64,000 nt of DNA, taken from assembly GCA_965276715.1 (NCBI GenBank), contig OZ255622.1, positions 1,612,001 to 1,676,000 of the forward strand, in the 5' to 3' direction. This document shows positions 25,060-33,692 of this stretch, one piece after another. How positions within the stretch are numbered: position 1 is the stretch's first letter; each line of letters begins with the position of its first letter. The DNA is from CAXTPV01 sp965276715 (GTDB lineage: Bacteria; Pseudomonadota; Alphaproteobacteria; Acetobacterales; Acetobacteraceae). Below the pieces are notes generated by a model. That model ran no database searches and was not told the DNA's origin. It worked only from the letters and a program-made list of their open reading frames with translations. A program made the position numbers and the translations under genes.

Positions 25060-26535
25060 GTGGCTCTGAAGAAATCTGAACTCTACTCGTCTCTTTGGCA
25101 AAGCTGCGACGAGCTTCGTGGTGGCATGGATGCCAGCCAGTACAAGGACTACGTCTTGGTGCTGCTCTTCGTGAAATATGTCAGCGACCGTTTCGCCGGG
25201 CAGCCCTTTGCCGCCATCACCGTTCCGGAAGGCGCCAGCTTCGCCGACATGGTCGCGCTGAAGGGCAAATCGGATATTGGCGACCAGATCAACAAGAAGA
25301 TCCTCGGTCCGCTCGCCCTGGCGAACAACCTGGCCGACATGCCGGACTTCAACGACCCCACGAAGCTCGGCACCGGCAAGGAGATGGTGGAACGCCTCAC
25401 CAATCTCATTGGTATCTTCGAAAATCCCTCGCTCGATTTCTCTCGCAATCGGGCCGATGGCGACGACCTGCTCGGCGACGCCTACGAGTATCTCATGCGG
25501 CACTTCGCCACCGAAAGCGGCAAGAGCAAGGGCCAGTTCTACACCCCCGCCGAGGTTAGCCGCGTCATCGCCCAGATACTCGGCATTCGCCACGCCAAGG
25601 CGACCGCCAACACCACGGTGTATGACCCAACCTGTGGGTCCGGATCGCTGCTGTTGAAGGTGGCGGATGAGGCGGCGCAGGGCACCGATTTGCGGGTGAC
25701 GCTCTACGGGCAGGAGAAAGACAGCTCTACCGCCAACCTCGCCCGCATGAACATGATCCTGCACGATTACGCCACTGCCGAAATCGAGCAGGGCAACACC
25801 CTGTCCGATCCGAAATTTACCGAAGGTGCGGCGCTAAAAACTTTCGACTACGTCGTCGCTAATCCGCCCTTTTCCGACAAGCGCTGGTCCACCGGGCTTG
25901 ACCCGGAGCACGACGTTCATGGCCGGTTTTCAGCCTATGGCGTGCCGCCGGCCAAGCAGGGCGATTTCGCTTATCTGCTGCATATCCTTCGGTCCTTAAA
26001 ACCGTCCGGCCAAGGCGTCTGCGTCCTGCCGCACGGCGTATTGTTCCGTGGCAATGCCGAAGGCGCCATCCGCCGCAAATTGATCCAGCGCGGATACCTG
26101 AAGGGCCTCATCGGCCTGCCGCCGAACCTGTTTTTCGGCACCGGCATCCCGGCCTGCCTGCTGGTGCTCGATAAGCCAGACGCCGCGGCGCGGAAGGGCA
26201 TTTTTATAATCGATGCCAGCAAGGGTTTCCGGAAAGACGGCCCCAAGAACCGCCTGCGCGCGCAGGACATTCACAAGATCGTGGACATCTTCACCCGCCA
26301 GGTGGAGTTGCCCGGCTATTCCCGCCTGGTGCCGGTGACCGAGATTGCCGACGCGCAGAACGACTACAACCTCAACCTGCCGCGCTACATCGACACCACC
26401 GAGCCCGAGGACATTCAGGATATCCGGGCTCACCTCCAGGGCGGCATACCCGCCCGCGACATCAATGCCCTGGCGCGTTACTGGCAGGTTCTGCCCTCCG
26501 TGCGGCAGGCGCTGTTCGAAGGGCACGACGCATGA
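25060..26535 (+). CDS. hsdM: Type I restriction-modification methyltransferase subunit (N-terminal and catalytic part)
   Basis: N6-adenine methyltransferase subunit, 491 residues. The N-terminal helical domain (LWQSCDELRGGMDASQYKDYVL) is followed by the catalytic domain with GQFYTPAEV, SAM motif I DPTCGSGSLLL and catalytic motif IV NPPF. GTG start at 25060 with AGAGG upstream. In many relatives the polypeptide continues another 350 residues; here it stops and the next ORF supplies that part, overlapping by 4 bp. Confidence 0.94.
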   Translation: MALKKSELYSSLWQSCDELRGGMDASQYKDYVLVLLFVKYVSDRFAGQPFAAITVPEGASFADMVALKGKSDIGDQINKKILGPLALANNLADMPDFNDPTKLGTGKEMVERLTNLIGIFENPSLDFSRNRADGDDLLGDAYEYLMRHFATESGKSKGQFYTPAEVSRVIAQILGIRHAKATANTTVYDPTCGSGSLLLKVADEAAQGTDLRVTLYGQEKDSSTANLARMNMILHDYATAEIEQGNTLSDPKFTEGAALKTFDYVVANPPFSDKRWSTGLDPEHDVHGRFSAYGVPPAKQGDFAYLLHILRSLKPSGQGVCVLPHGVLFRGNAEGAIRRKLIQRGYLKGLIGLPPNLFFGTGIPACLLVLDKPDAAARKGIFIIDASKGFRKDGPKNRLRAQDIHKIVDIFTRQVELPGYSRLVPVTEIADAQNDYNLNLPRYIDTTEPEDIQDIRAHLQGGIPARDINALARYWQVLPSVRQALFEGHDA

Positions 26536-27557
26536 CGCCGGACCAAGGCACCTTGCCGCCAAAGGTGGCGGCACCACCGGGCTATCTGCGCCTGCGGGTG
26601 GCGCCGCAAGCCATCAACGCCGCCATTCTCGACCATCCTGAATTTGCCAGCTTCAAGGCGACGGTCACCGCGCGTTTCGCGGCATGGCAAACGACAGCTT
26701 CGGTGCAACTCAAGGCTTTCGGCAAGGATGGCCGGCCCAAGGTTCTCATTGAAGCCTTGTCCGAGAGCCTTCTGGAGGCCTTTCGCAAAGTGCCTCTGCT
26801 CGATGCCTATGACGTCTATCAGCACCTGATGGATTACGCGGCCGAGACGATGGAGGACGATGCCTATCGCATTGCCGAAGTGGGCTGGGTCGAAGCCGCG
26901 AAACCGCAGTTGATCGTCGAAGATAAGGCCAGGAAGACCAAGGCGCGGCCGGACTTCGCCATTGGCCGCCGCAAATTCCAGGCCGAGTTGATCCCGCCCG
27001 CCCTGCTCATCGCCCGCTACTTCGCCAAGGAACAGGCGGCGATCGAGGCGCTGGAGATGTCGCGCGCCGCGCTGGAGCAGCAGATGGAGGAGATGGCGGA
27101 GGAGCAAGGTGGCGAGGGCGGGCTGCTGGAGGAGGCGAAGACCGAAAAGGACAAGCTCAACAAGGCCTCCGTCACTGCGCGACTGAGGGAAATACGAACC
27201 GACCGCGACGCGGCCGATGAGCGGCAGGCCGTGCAGGCCTATCTCGCGCTAATCGAGCAGGAGGCGGAGACCGCCGCAAAGCTGAAGGCGACGGAGGATG
27301 CGCTAATGGAGAAGGTCCTAGCGAAATACGCCAAGCTGACTGAAGACGAGATCAAGGCACTGGTCGTGGATGACAAATGGCTGGCGACGATCGGCGCGGC
27401 CGTGCAAGGCGAGTTGGATCGGGCGTCGCAGGGGCTGACCGGGCGGGTGCAGCAATTGGCTGAGCGCTATGCGACGCCGCTTTCGGCGTTGAGCAAAGAG
27501 ATCGAAAAAGTCGCGGCGCGGGTTGCTGAGCATCTACGCAAAATGAGTGCGTCGTGA
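26532..27557 (+). CDS. Type I RM methyltransferase, detached C-terminal part
   Basis: A 341-residue protein corresponding to the C-terminal extension of long HsdM proteins: PEFASFKATVTARFAAW, LDAYDVYQHLMDYAAETMEDDAY, PPALLIARYFAKEQAAIEAL, a coiled coil (about residues 160-260, rich in Glu/Lys), then LTEDEIKALVVDDKWLATI and LSALSKEIEKVAARVAEHL. The ATG overlaps the hsdM stop (ATGA), and its own stop overlaps the hsdS start (GTGA). It probably assembles with HsdM and HsdS. Confidence 0.82.
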   Translation: MTPDQGTLPPKVAAPPGYLRLRVAPQAINAAILDHPEFASFKATVTARFAAWQTTASVQLKAFGKDGRPKVLIEALSESLLEAFRKVPLLDAYDVYQHLMDYAAETMEDDAYRIAEVGWVEAAKPQLIVEDKARKTKARPDFAIGRRKFQAELIPPALLIARYFAKEQAAIEALEMSRAALEQQMEEMAEEQGGEGGLLEEAKTEKDKLNKASVTARLREIRTDRDAADERQAVQAYLALIEQEAETAAKLKATEDALMEKVLAKYAKLTEDEIKALVVDDKWLATIGAAVQGELDRASQGLTGRVQQLAERYATPLSALSKEIEKVAARVAEHLRKMSAS

Positions 27558-28687
27558 AACCGAAAATCGGCGACAAGCAGCCTGATTTTGGAACAATTCC
27601 ATCGGACTGGGCAGTTAGACGATTGTCCGAGCATTTTAAGATATATCCAGGTGGTGATGTTCCAAAGTCATCACTCTCGCAAATTCAATCCAAGTCTCAC
27701 CCATACGCTATTTTTGCAAACTCTCTGCAGAGGGCTGGTCTCTATGGATATACTAGCGTAAGCCGCTCGCCTGCAGGTTGTCTGACTGTAACAGGTCGGG
27801 GTTATTTGGGCCATGCAGAGTACCGAGACAAGCCATTCTTTCCAATCGTTCGACTTCTCGTTCTGGAGCCGATCGGCGATCTCGATCCAAGGTTCACAAC
27901 CTACTCGATCAACGATCGAGTTAAGTTTGCTTTCGAGAGTACGGGGGTACCACAGCTTACCGCTCCTCAGTTGGGCAAATACTCCGTAGCCTCGCCGAGT
28001 CTGTCAGAGCAGCGCATTGTCGCCGAGGCGCTGAGCGATGTGGATGCGCTGCTGGGCGCGCTGGACCGGCTGATCGCCAAGAAGCGTGACCTCAAACAGG
28101 CCGCCATGCAGCAGCTCCTTACCGGCCAAACCCGCCTGGCCGGATTTAGCGGGGAGCCGGAGGTAACGACATTTAGCCAAGTTGTTCGACACCACGCCGG
28201 CAACTCAGCGCTGATCAAAGGTAAGCTTTCGTCCTCGAGCGCATCGTCGCTTTACCCGGCCTTCAGTGCATCTGGGCAGGACGTCTGGTGCGAACATTTC
28301 GAGCATGAAGGAGAAGCTGTCGTTGTTTCGGCCGTAGGTTCCCGATGTGGGAAAGCCTTCAAAGCTGCCGGTAAATGGTCTGCAATTGCAAATACTCACG
28401 TGGTTTGGCCAGATCGCACGAAGATCGACATCCGATACTTAGAGCTCTTTATCAATGATGAGAACTTCTGGCTGAAGAGTGGCACTGGGCAGCCTTTTGT
28501 ACTCTTCAAACAGACATTTTCTCGACCGCTGCTCCTACCATCAATTACTGAGCAGGCTGCGATAGCGGATATCGTGTCAGATATGGACACGGAGCTAGGA
28601 GTTATCAGGGCGCACCGCGCCAAGACCGCTGCAGTCAAGCAGGGAATGATGCAGGAACTCCTAACCGGCCGGACGCGCCTCGTATGA
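27554..28687 (+). CDS. hsdS: Type I RM specificity subunit
   Basis: Determines the DNA target. The 377-residue protein has two target-recognition halves (about residues 15-150 and 200-330), each followed by a conserved helix region: SLSEQRIVAEALSDVDALLGAL with KKRDLKQAAMQQLLTGQTRL, and SITEQAAIADIVSDMDTELGVI with KTAAVKQGMMQELLTGRTRLV. The recognition halves are visibly more AT-rich than the helix regions and neighbours, as expected of domains exchanged between strains. GTG start overlapping the previous stop. Confidence 0.92.
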   Translation: MKPKIGDKQPDFGTIPSDWAVRRLSEHFKIYPGGDVPKSSLSQIQSKSHPYAIFANSLQRAGLYGYTSVSRSPAGCLTVTGRGYLGHAEYRDKPFFPIVRLLVLEPIGDLDPRFTTYSINDRVKFAFESTGVPQLTAPQLGKYSVASPSLSEQRIVAEALSDVDALLGALDRLIAKKRDLKQAAMQQLLTGQTRLAGFSGEPEVTTFSQVVRHHAGNSALIKGKLSSSSASSLYPAFSASGQDVWCEHFEHEGEAVVVSAVGSRCGKAFKAAGKWSAIANTHVVWPDRTKIDIRYLELFINDENFWLKSGTGQPFVLFKQTFSRPLLLPSITEQAAIADIVSDMDTELGVIRAHRAKTAAVKQGMMQELLTGRTRLV

Positions 28688-31600
28688 ACGCCATCGGCAA
28701 GCCCGAACGCGCCACCCAAAATCGCGTCATCGCCCTGTTCCGAAACACGCTCGGCTATCGCTATCTTGGCGACTGGTCGGACCGGGCGAACAACCGTCCC
28801 ATCGAGGAGTCCCTTCTCACCCCTTGGCTCACCAGCCGGGGCCACAGCACAGCCCAGATCAGCCGCGCGCTCGATCTGCTGGGGCGGGAGGCGAACAACC
28901 CCATCCGCAGCCTCTACGAGAACAACCAGGCGGTTTACGGCCTGCTGCGCTATGGCGTGCCGGTGAAGACCGAGGCCGGCCAGAATACCGAAACTGTCGC
29001 ACTGATCGACTGGGCCAACCCCGAAGCCAATGACTTCGCCATTGCCGAGGAAGTCACCCTCAAGGGACCGCTCGAACGCCGGCCCGACCTCGTGCTGTAC
29101 GTCAATGGCCTCGCCCTTGGCGTGGTGGAGTTCAAGCGCAGCACCGTCAGCATTGGCGACGGGATCGGCCAGCTCAACTCCAACCAGCGACCCGAATTCA
29201 ACGCCTGGTTCTTCAGCACAGCGCAGCTTCTGCTGGCCGGAAACGACACCGAGGGCCTGCGCTACGGCACTATCGGCACGCCGGAGAAGATGTACCTCGT
29301 CTGGAAGGAGGACGAGACCGACAACGCCGGCTACAAGCTGGACAAGTACCTGACCAAGCTTTGCGCCAAGCGGCGCCTGCTGGAATTGATCCGCGACTTC
29401 GTGCTGTTCGACGGCGGGGTGAAGAAGCTTCCCCGGGTGCATCAGTATTTCGGTATCAAGGCAGCGCAGGACCATGCCCTTGCTTACCGCGGCGGCATCA
29501 TCTGGCACACCCAAGGCAGCGGCAAGAGCATCGTCATGGTGCTGCTCGCCAGGTGGATCCTGGAGCACAAGCCCAAGGCGCGGGTGTTGATCGTGACCGA
29601 CCGCGACGAGCTGGACAAGCAGATCGAGCGCGTGTTCCGGGACAGCGGGGAGCCGATCGCACGGAGCCAGAGCGGCGCCGACCTGATGGCCCAGCTCGGC
29701 CAGGCCACGCCGCGGCTGCTGTGCTCCCTGGTGCATAAATTCGGGCGCAAGGGCGTCGATGATTTCGACGCCATGATCGAGCAACTCCGCGCCCAGCCGA
29801 GCCCCGCGGTCGGCGAGCTGTTCATCTTCGTCGATGAGTGTCACCGCACCCAAAGTGGCAAGCTGCACAAGACTATGAAGGCATTGCTGCCAGGCGCCGT
29901 CTTCATCGGCTTTACCGGCACGCCGCTGCTGAAGGAGGACAAAGCCACCAGCAACGAAATCTTTGGAGGCTATATTCACACCTACAAATTCGGCGAGGCG
30001 GTTGAGGACGGCGTGGTTCTGGACCTGCTGTATGAGGCAAGGGACATCCCGCAGGAATTAGGATCGACGACAAAGATCGATCAATGGTTCGACGCCAAAA
30101 CCAAGGGGCTGAACGATTGGCAAAAAGCCGCTCTGCGCGACCAATGGGGCACCATGCAGAAAGTGCTCAGTTCAAGGTCGAGGATGGAGCGGGTGGTCGA
30201 GGACATCGTTTTCGATTTCGGCGTCAAGCCGCGCCTGGTCAGCCATCGTGGCAATGCCATGCTGGTAGCGTCCAGCATCTATGAGGCTTGCCGCTACTTC
30301 GAGCTATTTGAAAAGACCATGTTCAAGGGCCGCTCCGCGGTCATCACGTCCTACAATCCCAACGCTCAGGATGTGACGAAGGAAGATACCGGAGCAAATA
30401 CCGAGACCGAAAAACAGTTCATCTACAACCTGTACACGGCCCTGCTGAAAGACATGTCGGCGCGCCCGGGTAAAACCAAAACGGAAACCTACGAGGACGC
30501 GGCAAAAGAAAGGTTCATCAAGCAGCCCGCCAACATGCGGCTGCTGATTGTGGTGGATAAGCTTCTGACTGGCTTCGATGCTCCGAGTTGTAGCTACCTG
30601 TATATCGACAAATCCATGCAGGATCACGGCCTGTTCCAGGCCATTTGCCGAACCAACCGCCTGGATGGCGATGACAAGTCTTTCGGCTACATCGTTGACT
30701 ACAAAGATCTGTTCAAAAAGGTGCAGGGGGCGATCGCGGTTTACACGTCGGAATTGGACACCAGCGAGGGCGGCACCAGTTCGGAGGTGCTGCTGCAGGA
30801 GCGCCTGACCAAGGGCAAGGAGCGCCTGGACGAGGCACGTGAGGCCCTGGCACTGCTCTGCGAGGACGTGGAGCCCCCCAAGGGCGAACTCCAGTACATC
30901 CACTATTTCTGCGGCAACACCGAAATCCCAAGCGATCTCGAAGAACGCGAGCCGCAACGTGTGACGCTTTATAAATGCGTCGCCAACCTGCTTCGTGCCT
31001 TTGCTTCAATCTCGGCGGACTTGGCCGAAGCAGGCTATTCGGCCGCCGAGGTCAAGCAGATCGAGCAGGAGGTGGAGCAGGCCGTCCAACTGCGCGAGAC
31101 GATCCGCCAGGCAAGCGGGGAGACGCTCGACCTGAAGGCCTACGAAGCCGACATGCGGCATCTCATCGACACCTACATCAAGGCCGATGAGGCCCGGGTG
31201 ATATCAAACTTTGAGGGGGTCGGGCTGCTCGATCTGATCGTGAAGAGCGGCATCGCGGCGGCAATCAATGGCTTGCCTCCCGGAATCAAGCGGGACAAGG
31301 GTGCAGTCGCGGAGACCATCGCGAACAACGTCCGCAGCAAGATCATCAGGGAAAAAATCAACGATCCCGCATTTTATGATTCGATGGCGGCGCTGCTGAA
31401 TGACGTTCTGGCGGACCTGCGAGCCAACAGGATCACCTACGAGGAGTTTCTGCAGAAGATCGGTGATCTGGCGATGCGGGTCGAATCGGGCAAGGCCGAC
31501 GGGACGCCCGTGGCTCTGGATACGCCCGGCAAGCGCGCGTTGTTTAACAACCTTGGCAAGGACGAGACGCTTGCGCTGAAGATTGACGCGGAAGTGAAGC

Positions 31601-31737
31601 GCGTTCGGCCTAATGGCTTCAGAGGAAATCAGGCAAAGGAGAACATCATCAAGCGCACCCTGCTGACGCTTCTGGGAAATGACGTTACGGAGGTGGAGCG
31701 CATTTTTGCAATCATCAAAGCTCAGCCGGAATACTGA
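28684..31737 (+). CDS. hsdR: Type I restriction endonuclease subunit R
   Basis: ATP-driven translocase and nuclease, 1017 residues. The nuclease centre is seen as RRPDLVLYV and LGVVEFKR (about residues 130-155); the motor has Walker A HTQGSGKS (near 277), DECH box (VDECHRTQSG, near 384), GFTGTPLL, and later LLIVVDKLLTGFDAP and ICRTNRLDG. The C-terminal helical domain would contact the methylase. ATG overlaps the hsdS stop (ATGA). No frameshift, so the system looks functional. Confidence 0.95.
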   Translation: MNAIGKPERATQNRVIALFRNTLGYRYLGDWSDRANNRPIEESLLTPWLTSRGHSTAQISRALDLLGREANNPIRSLYENNQAVYGLLRYGVPVKTEAGQNTETVALIDWANPEANDFAIAEEVTLKGPLERRPDLVLYVNGLALGVVEFKRSTVSIGDGIGQLNSNQRPEFNAWFFSTAQLLLAGNDTEGLRYGTIGTPEKMYLVWKEDETDNAGYKLDKYLTKLCAKRRLLELIRDFVLFDGGVKKLPRVHQYFGIKAAQDHALAYRGGIIWHTQGSGKSIVMVLLARWILEHKPKARVLIVTDRDELDKQIERVFRDSGEPIARSQSGADLMAQLGQATPRLLCSLVHKFGRKGVDDFDAMIEQLRAQPSPAVGELFIFVDECHRTQSGKLHKTMKALLPGAVFIGFTGTPLLKEDKATSNEIFGGYIHTYKFGEAVEDGVVLDLLYEARDIPQELGSTTKIDQWFDAKTKGLNDWQKAALRDQWGTMQKVLSSRSRMERVVEDIVFDFGVKPRLVSHRGNAMLVASSIYEACRYFELFEKTMFKGRSAVITSYNPNAQDVTKEDTGANTETEKQFIYNLYTALLKDMSARPGKTKTETYEDAAKERFIKQPANMRLLIVVDKLLTGFDAPSCSYLYIDKSMQDHGLFQAICRTNRLDGDDKSFGYIVDYKDLFKKVQGAIAVYTSELDTSEGGTSSEVLLQERLTKGKERLDEAREALALLCEDVEPPKGELQYIHYFCGNTEIPSDLEEREPQRVTLYKCVANLLRAFASISADLAEAGYSAAEVKQIEQEVEQAVQLRETIRQASGETLDLKAYEADMRHLIDTYIKADEARVISNFEGVGLLDLIVKSGIAAAINGLPPGIKRDKGAVAETIANNVRSKIIREKINDPAFYDSMAALLNDVLADLRANRITYEEFLQKIGDLAMRVESGKADGTPVALDTPGKRALFNNLGKDETLALKIDAEVKRVRPNGFRGNQAKENIIKRTLLTLLGNDVTEVERIFAIIKAQPEY

Positions 31738-32453
31738 TGGCGACGACGATCCAGATCGGCGAGCTCATCGTCGAGGTGACGCAGAAGGACATCAAAAACC
31801 TCCATTTGAGCGTTCATCCGCCGCTGGGCCGAATAAGCATCGCGGCTCCTCGGCATCTGAGCGTCAGCGCGATTCGAGCCTTTGCCATCGGAAAGCTAGC
31901 CTGGATTCGACAGGAGCAGGCAAAGCTACGCGAGCAGGAACGAGAAACCCCGCGGGAGTATCTGCACCGCGAGAGCCACTATGTCTGGGGCCGTCGATGC
32001 CTCCTCAACGTCGTTGAACAAGACGCCACTCCCGCCGTTTCCTGGAACCGCAACCGGTTGATACTCATGGTCCGTCCCGGAACCGATGCGGTTCGGCGCG
32101 GAGAAGTGCTGGAAGCTTGGTACCGAGACCAGCTCCGCGAGCAGGCAAAGCCTATGATGGCTGAGTGGGAAAAGCGATTGGGCGTTCACGTCCACCGGAT
32201 ACTTGTGCAGCGTATGAAGACGCGATGGGGGAGTTGTAACGGTCCAAGCCGGTCAGTGCGCCTGAACACGGACTTGGCAAAGAAGCCGCGGGAGTGCCTG
32301 GAGTACGTCATCGTGCACGAGTTGGTTCATCTGCTGGAGCCAACACACAATGCGCGGTTTGTGGCTCTGATGGATCAGTTTCTTCCCGGTTGGCCGCATC
32401 GCAGGGACCAACTCAATCGGCTTCCGGTTCGGCATGCTAATTGGGAACTCTGA
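31737..32453 (+). CDS. YgjP-like (DUF45, M48-type) metallopeptidase
   Basis: A 238-residue protein with the zinc-binding HELVHLLEPTHNARF motif (HExxH plus a downstream H) and the family signatures KNLHLSVHPP, RMKTRWGSCN and RLNTDLAKKP. YgjP/DUF45 proteins are frequent passengers of type I restriction operons; what they cleave is unknown. Its ATG shares one base with the hsdR stop (TGATG), so it is translationally coupled to hsdR. Confidence 0.88.
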   Translation: MATTIQIGELIVEVTQKDIKNLHLSVHPPLGRISIAAPRHLSVSAIRAFAIGKLAWIRQEQAKLREQERETPREYLHRESHYVWGRRCLLNVVEQDATPAVSWNRNRLILMVRPGTDAVRRGEVLEAWYRDQLREQAKPMMAEWEKRLGVHVHRILVQRMKTRWGSCNGPSRSVRLNTDLAKKPRECLEYVIVHELVHLLEPTHNARFVALMDQFLPGWPHRRDQLNRLPVRHANWEL

Positions 32454-32926
32454 CGACTTGTCCGCGGTTCTGGTAGCGAAATCGGTCCGCTGTTCATCAA
32501 AGGTGGTTTTTGCTGGAAAGCGGCCATTGCTAATGGCCAGACAATGCGGATTCGGAGTTGGGAAGGCAGGGTGCGGGGGGGATTTGAACCCCCTTCGGTG
32601 CCGTTCAGATCAGGAAAGCCACATTAGCTTCCGAGACACCATCATTTGCGCGGATCGGCGTTTCACCAAGCCGAGCCCCACACGGACACCCGCTTTACCT
32701 CGCACCTCGCACCTCGAGCCGTACCGTTACTTGAGTTTCCATGCTGACCTCGATTGTTATGCGCAGTACCTGCTCGTGGAAATCGCGGGTCGCCTGCACG
32801 GGATCGCATCCGGTCGTTTCGCGGCATCGTGGCCAGTTCCTGCGCGCAATGGCGATCGCTCTTGCAGAGCTGGCGCACTGAGGACGGCATCGCGTTAACC
32901 CCTTACAACCGGGTCTGGGCGCGGCA
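32454..32926. other. Gene-free spacer at the right edge of the restriction island
   Basis: About 470 bp with no convincing gene on either strand. It holds the tRNA-like T-arm at 32574-32599 and a short tandem GCACCTC GCACCTC near 32701. Short frames on the minus strand show no family features. Confidence 0.5.
32574..32599 (-). other. tRNA-like T-arm (possible tRNA 3' fragment)
   Basis: On the minus strand GGGGGTTCAAATCCCCC forms a canonical T-arm (5-bp stem, TTCAAAT loop), followed by CCGCACC as a possible acceptor 3' strand. Upstream sequence does not give a matching 5' acceptor, D-arm or anticodon arm, so no complete tRNA can be folded. It may be an attachment-site remnant from integration in a tRNA gene. 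Confidence 0.35.
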
Positions 32927-33502
32927 CTATGATGGGGTGGACACTGCCAGCTGCCGAAGGGTGACATCCATCAACTCCATGATTTTCATCAGGTGCCGAA
33001 GGTCTACGAAAATTTCTCCATCCACGGGGGCTTCGGGCCGCGTAATCCGATCGCGGGTTTGTGCATAACGGAAAGAGGTCGAACACGGGTCGACGGCGGC
33101 GAGCTCGGCAAGCCGGAATTTCAGCCAGCCCGGCAGCGCCGCCCCGAAACCCGCGGGCGGAGCGGAGGCGATGTCACGAAGAAGGCGGTCGAGGTCGTGC
33201 GTCTTCTTCGACTCGCCCATCAACCATTTCAGCCTTAACTCGATCGCGTGCCGGTAGAGGAAGAGAACGGGATTCGGCAGGAGATAATCCTCGCAGTCCC
33301 CACGAAGGATGGCATCCACCAGCAATCTCGCTGCTCTAAAGTACTCGTCGGCCAGCTCCGCAAAAGTAGGCAGGGCCATGCCGCCGAGGACGAACGCCAG
33401 CGGGCCTGACCAAGGATTCTCCCGTTGGAACGCGTCGTTCGGTTCCTCAAATAAGGGCCGGAGTTCGGCAGGGGTCATCTTGCTCGAGTCGGTATCGTCC
33501 AT
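32927..33502 (-). CDS. HEPN-like hypothetical protein
   Basis: A 191-residue protein with a central helical segment YLLPNPVLFLYRHAIELRLK, WLMGESKKTHDLDRLLRDI. That pattern (paired helices with R..AIE.RLK and THDL) is common in HEPN-type proteins tied to defence or toxin functions; the assignment is by eye and low to moderate. A MNT partner is not adjacent. It sits at the island edge, facing away from the HtrA-like gene. Confidence 0.55.
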   Translation of the reverse strand: MDDTDSSKMTPAELRPLFEEPNDAFQRENPWSGPLAFVLGGMALPTFAELADEYFRAARLLVDAILRGDCEDYLLPNPVLFLYRHAIELRLKWLMGESKKTHDLDRLLRDIASAPPAGFGAALPGWLKFRLAELAAVDPCSTSFRYAQTRDRITRPEAPVDGEIFVDLRHLMKIMELMDVTLRQLAVSTPS

Positions 33503-33569
33503 CCGCTCCTTCTATCGTTACACACGTCAGAGCGGCCACGCGAAATCTTGCTTCTCCATTTTGTATTGC

Positions 33570-33615
33570 GGGTCTGGGGCCGCCTGGCCCCAGCGGGTCC
33601 AGGGCGGCGCCCTGG
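33570..33615. repeat. Double-hairpin intergenic repeat, copy 2
   Basis: Perfect 8-bp stem CTGGGGCC / GGCCCCAG with loop GCCT (33574-33593), spacer CGGGT, then 7-bp stem CCAGGGC / GCCCTGG with loop GGC (33599-33615). Same plan as copy 1, with compensating changes in the first stem. Confidence 0.75.
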
Positions 33616-33692
33616 CCTTGCCTCGGCCCTGGGTTTCCCGGCGGCGCGCGATCGTGCTGTACTCGTATCCGAATCCATAGGGGGATACGCGC

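Noticed and set aside
32560..32650. Complete tRNA, selenocysteine tRNA or allo-tRNA
   Set aside because: Only the T-arm folds well; no consistent acceptor 5' strand or anticodon arm could be found by hand.
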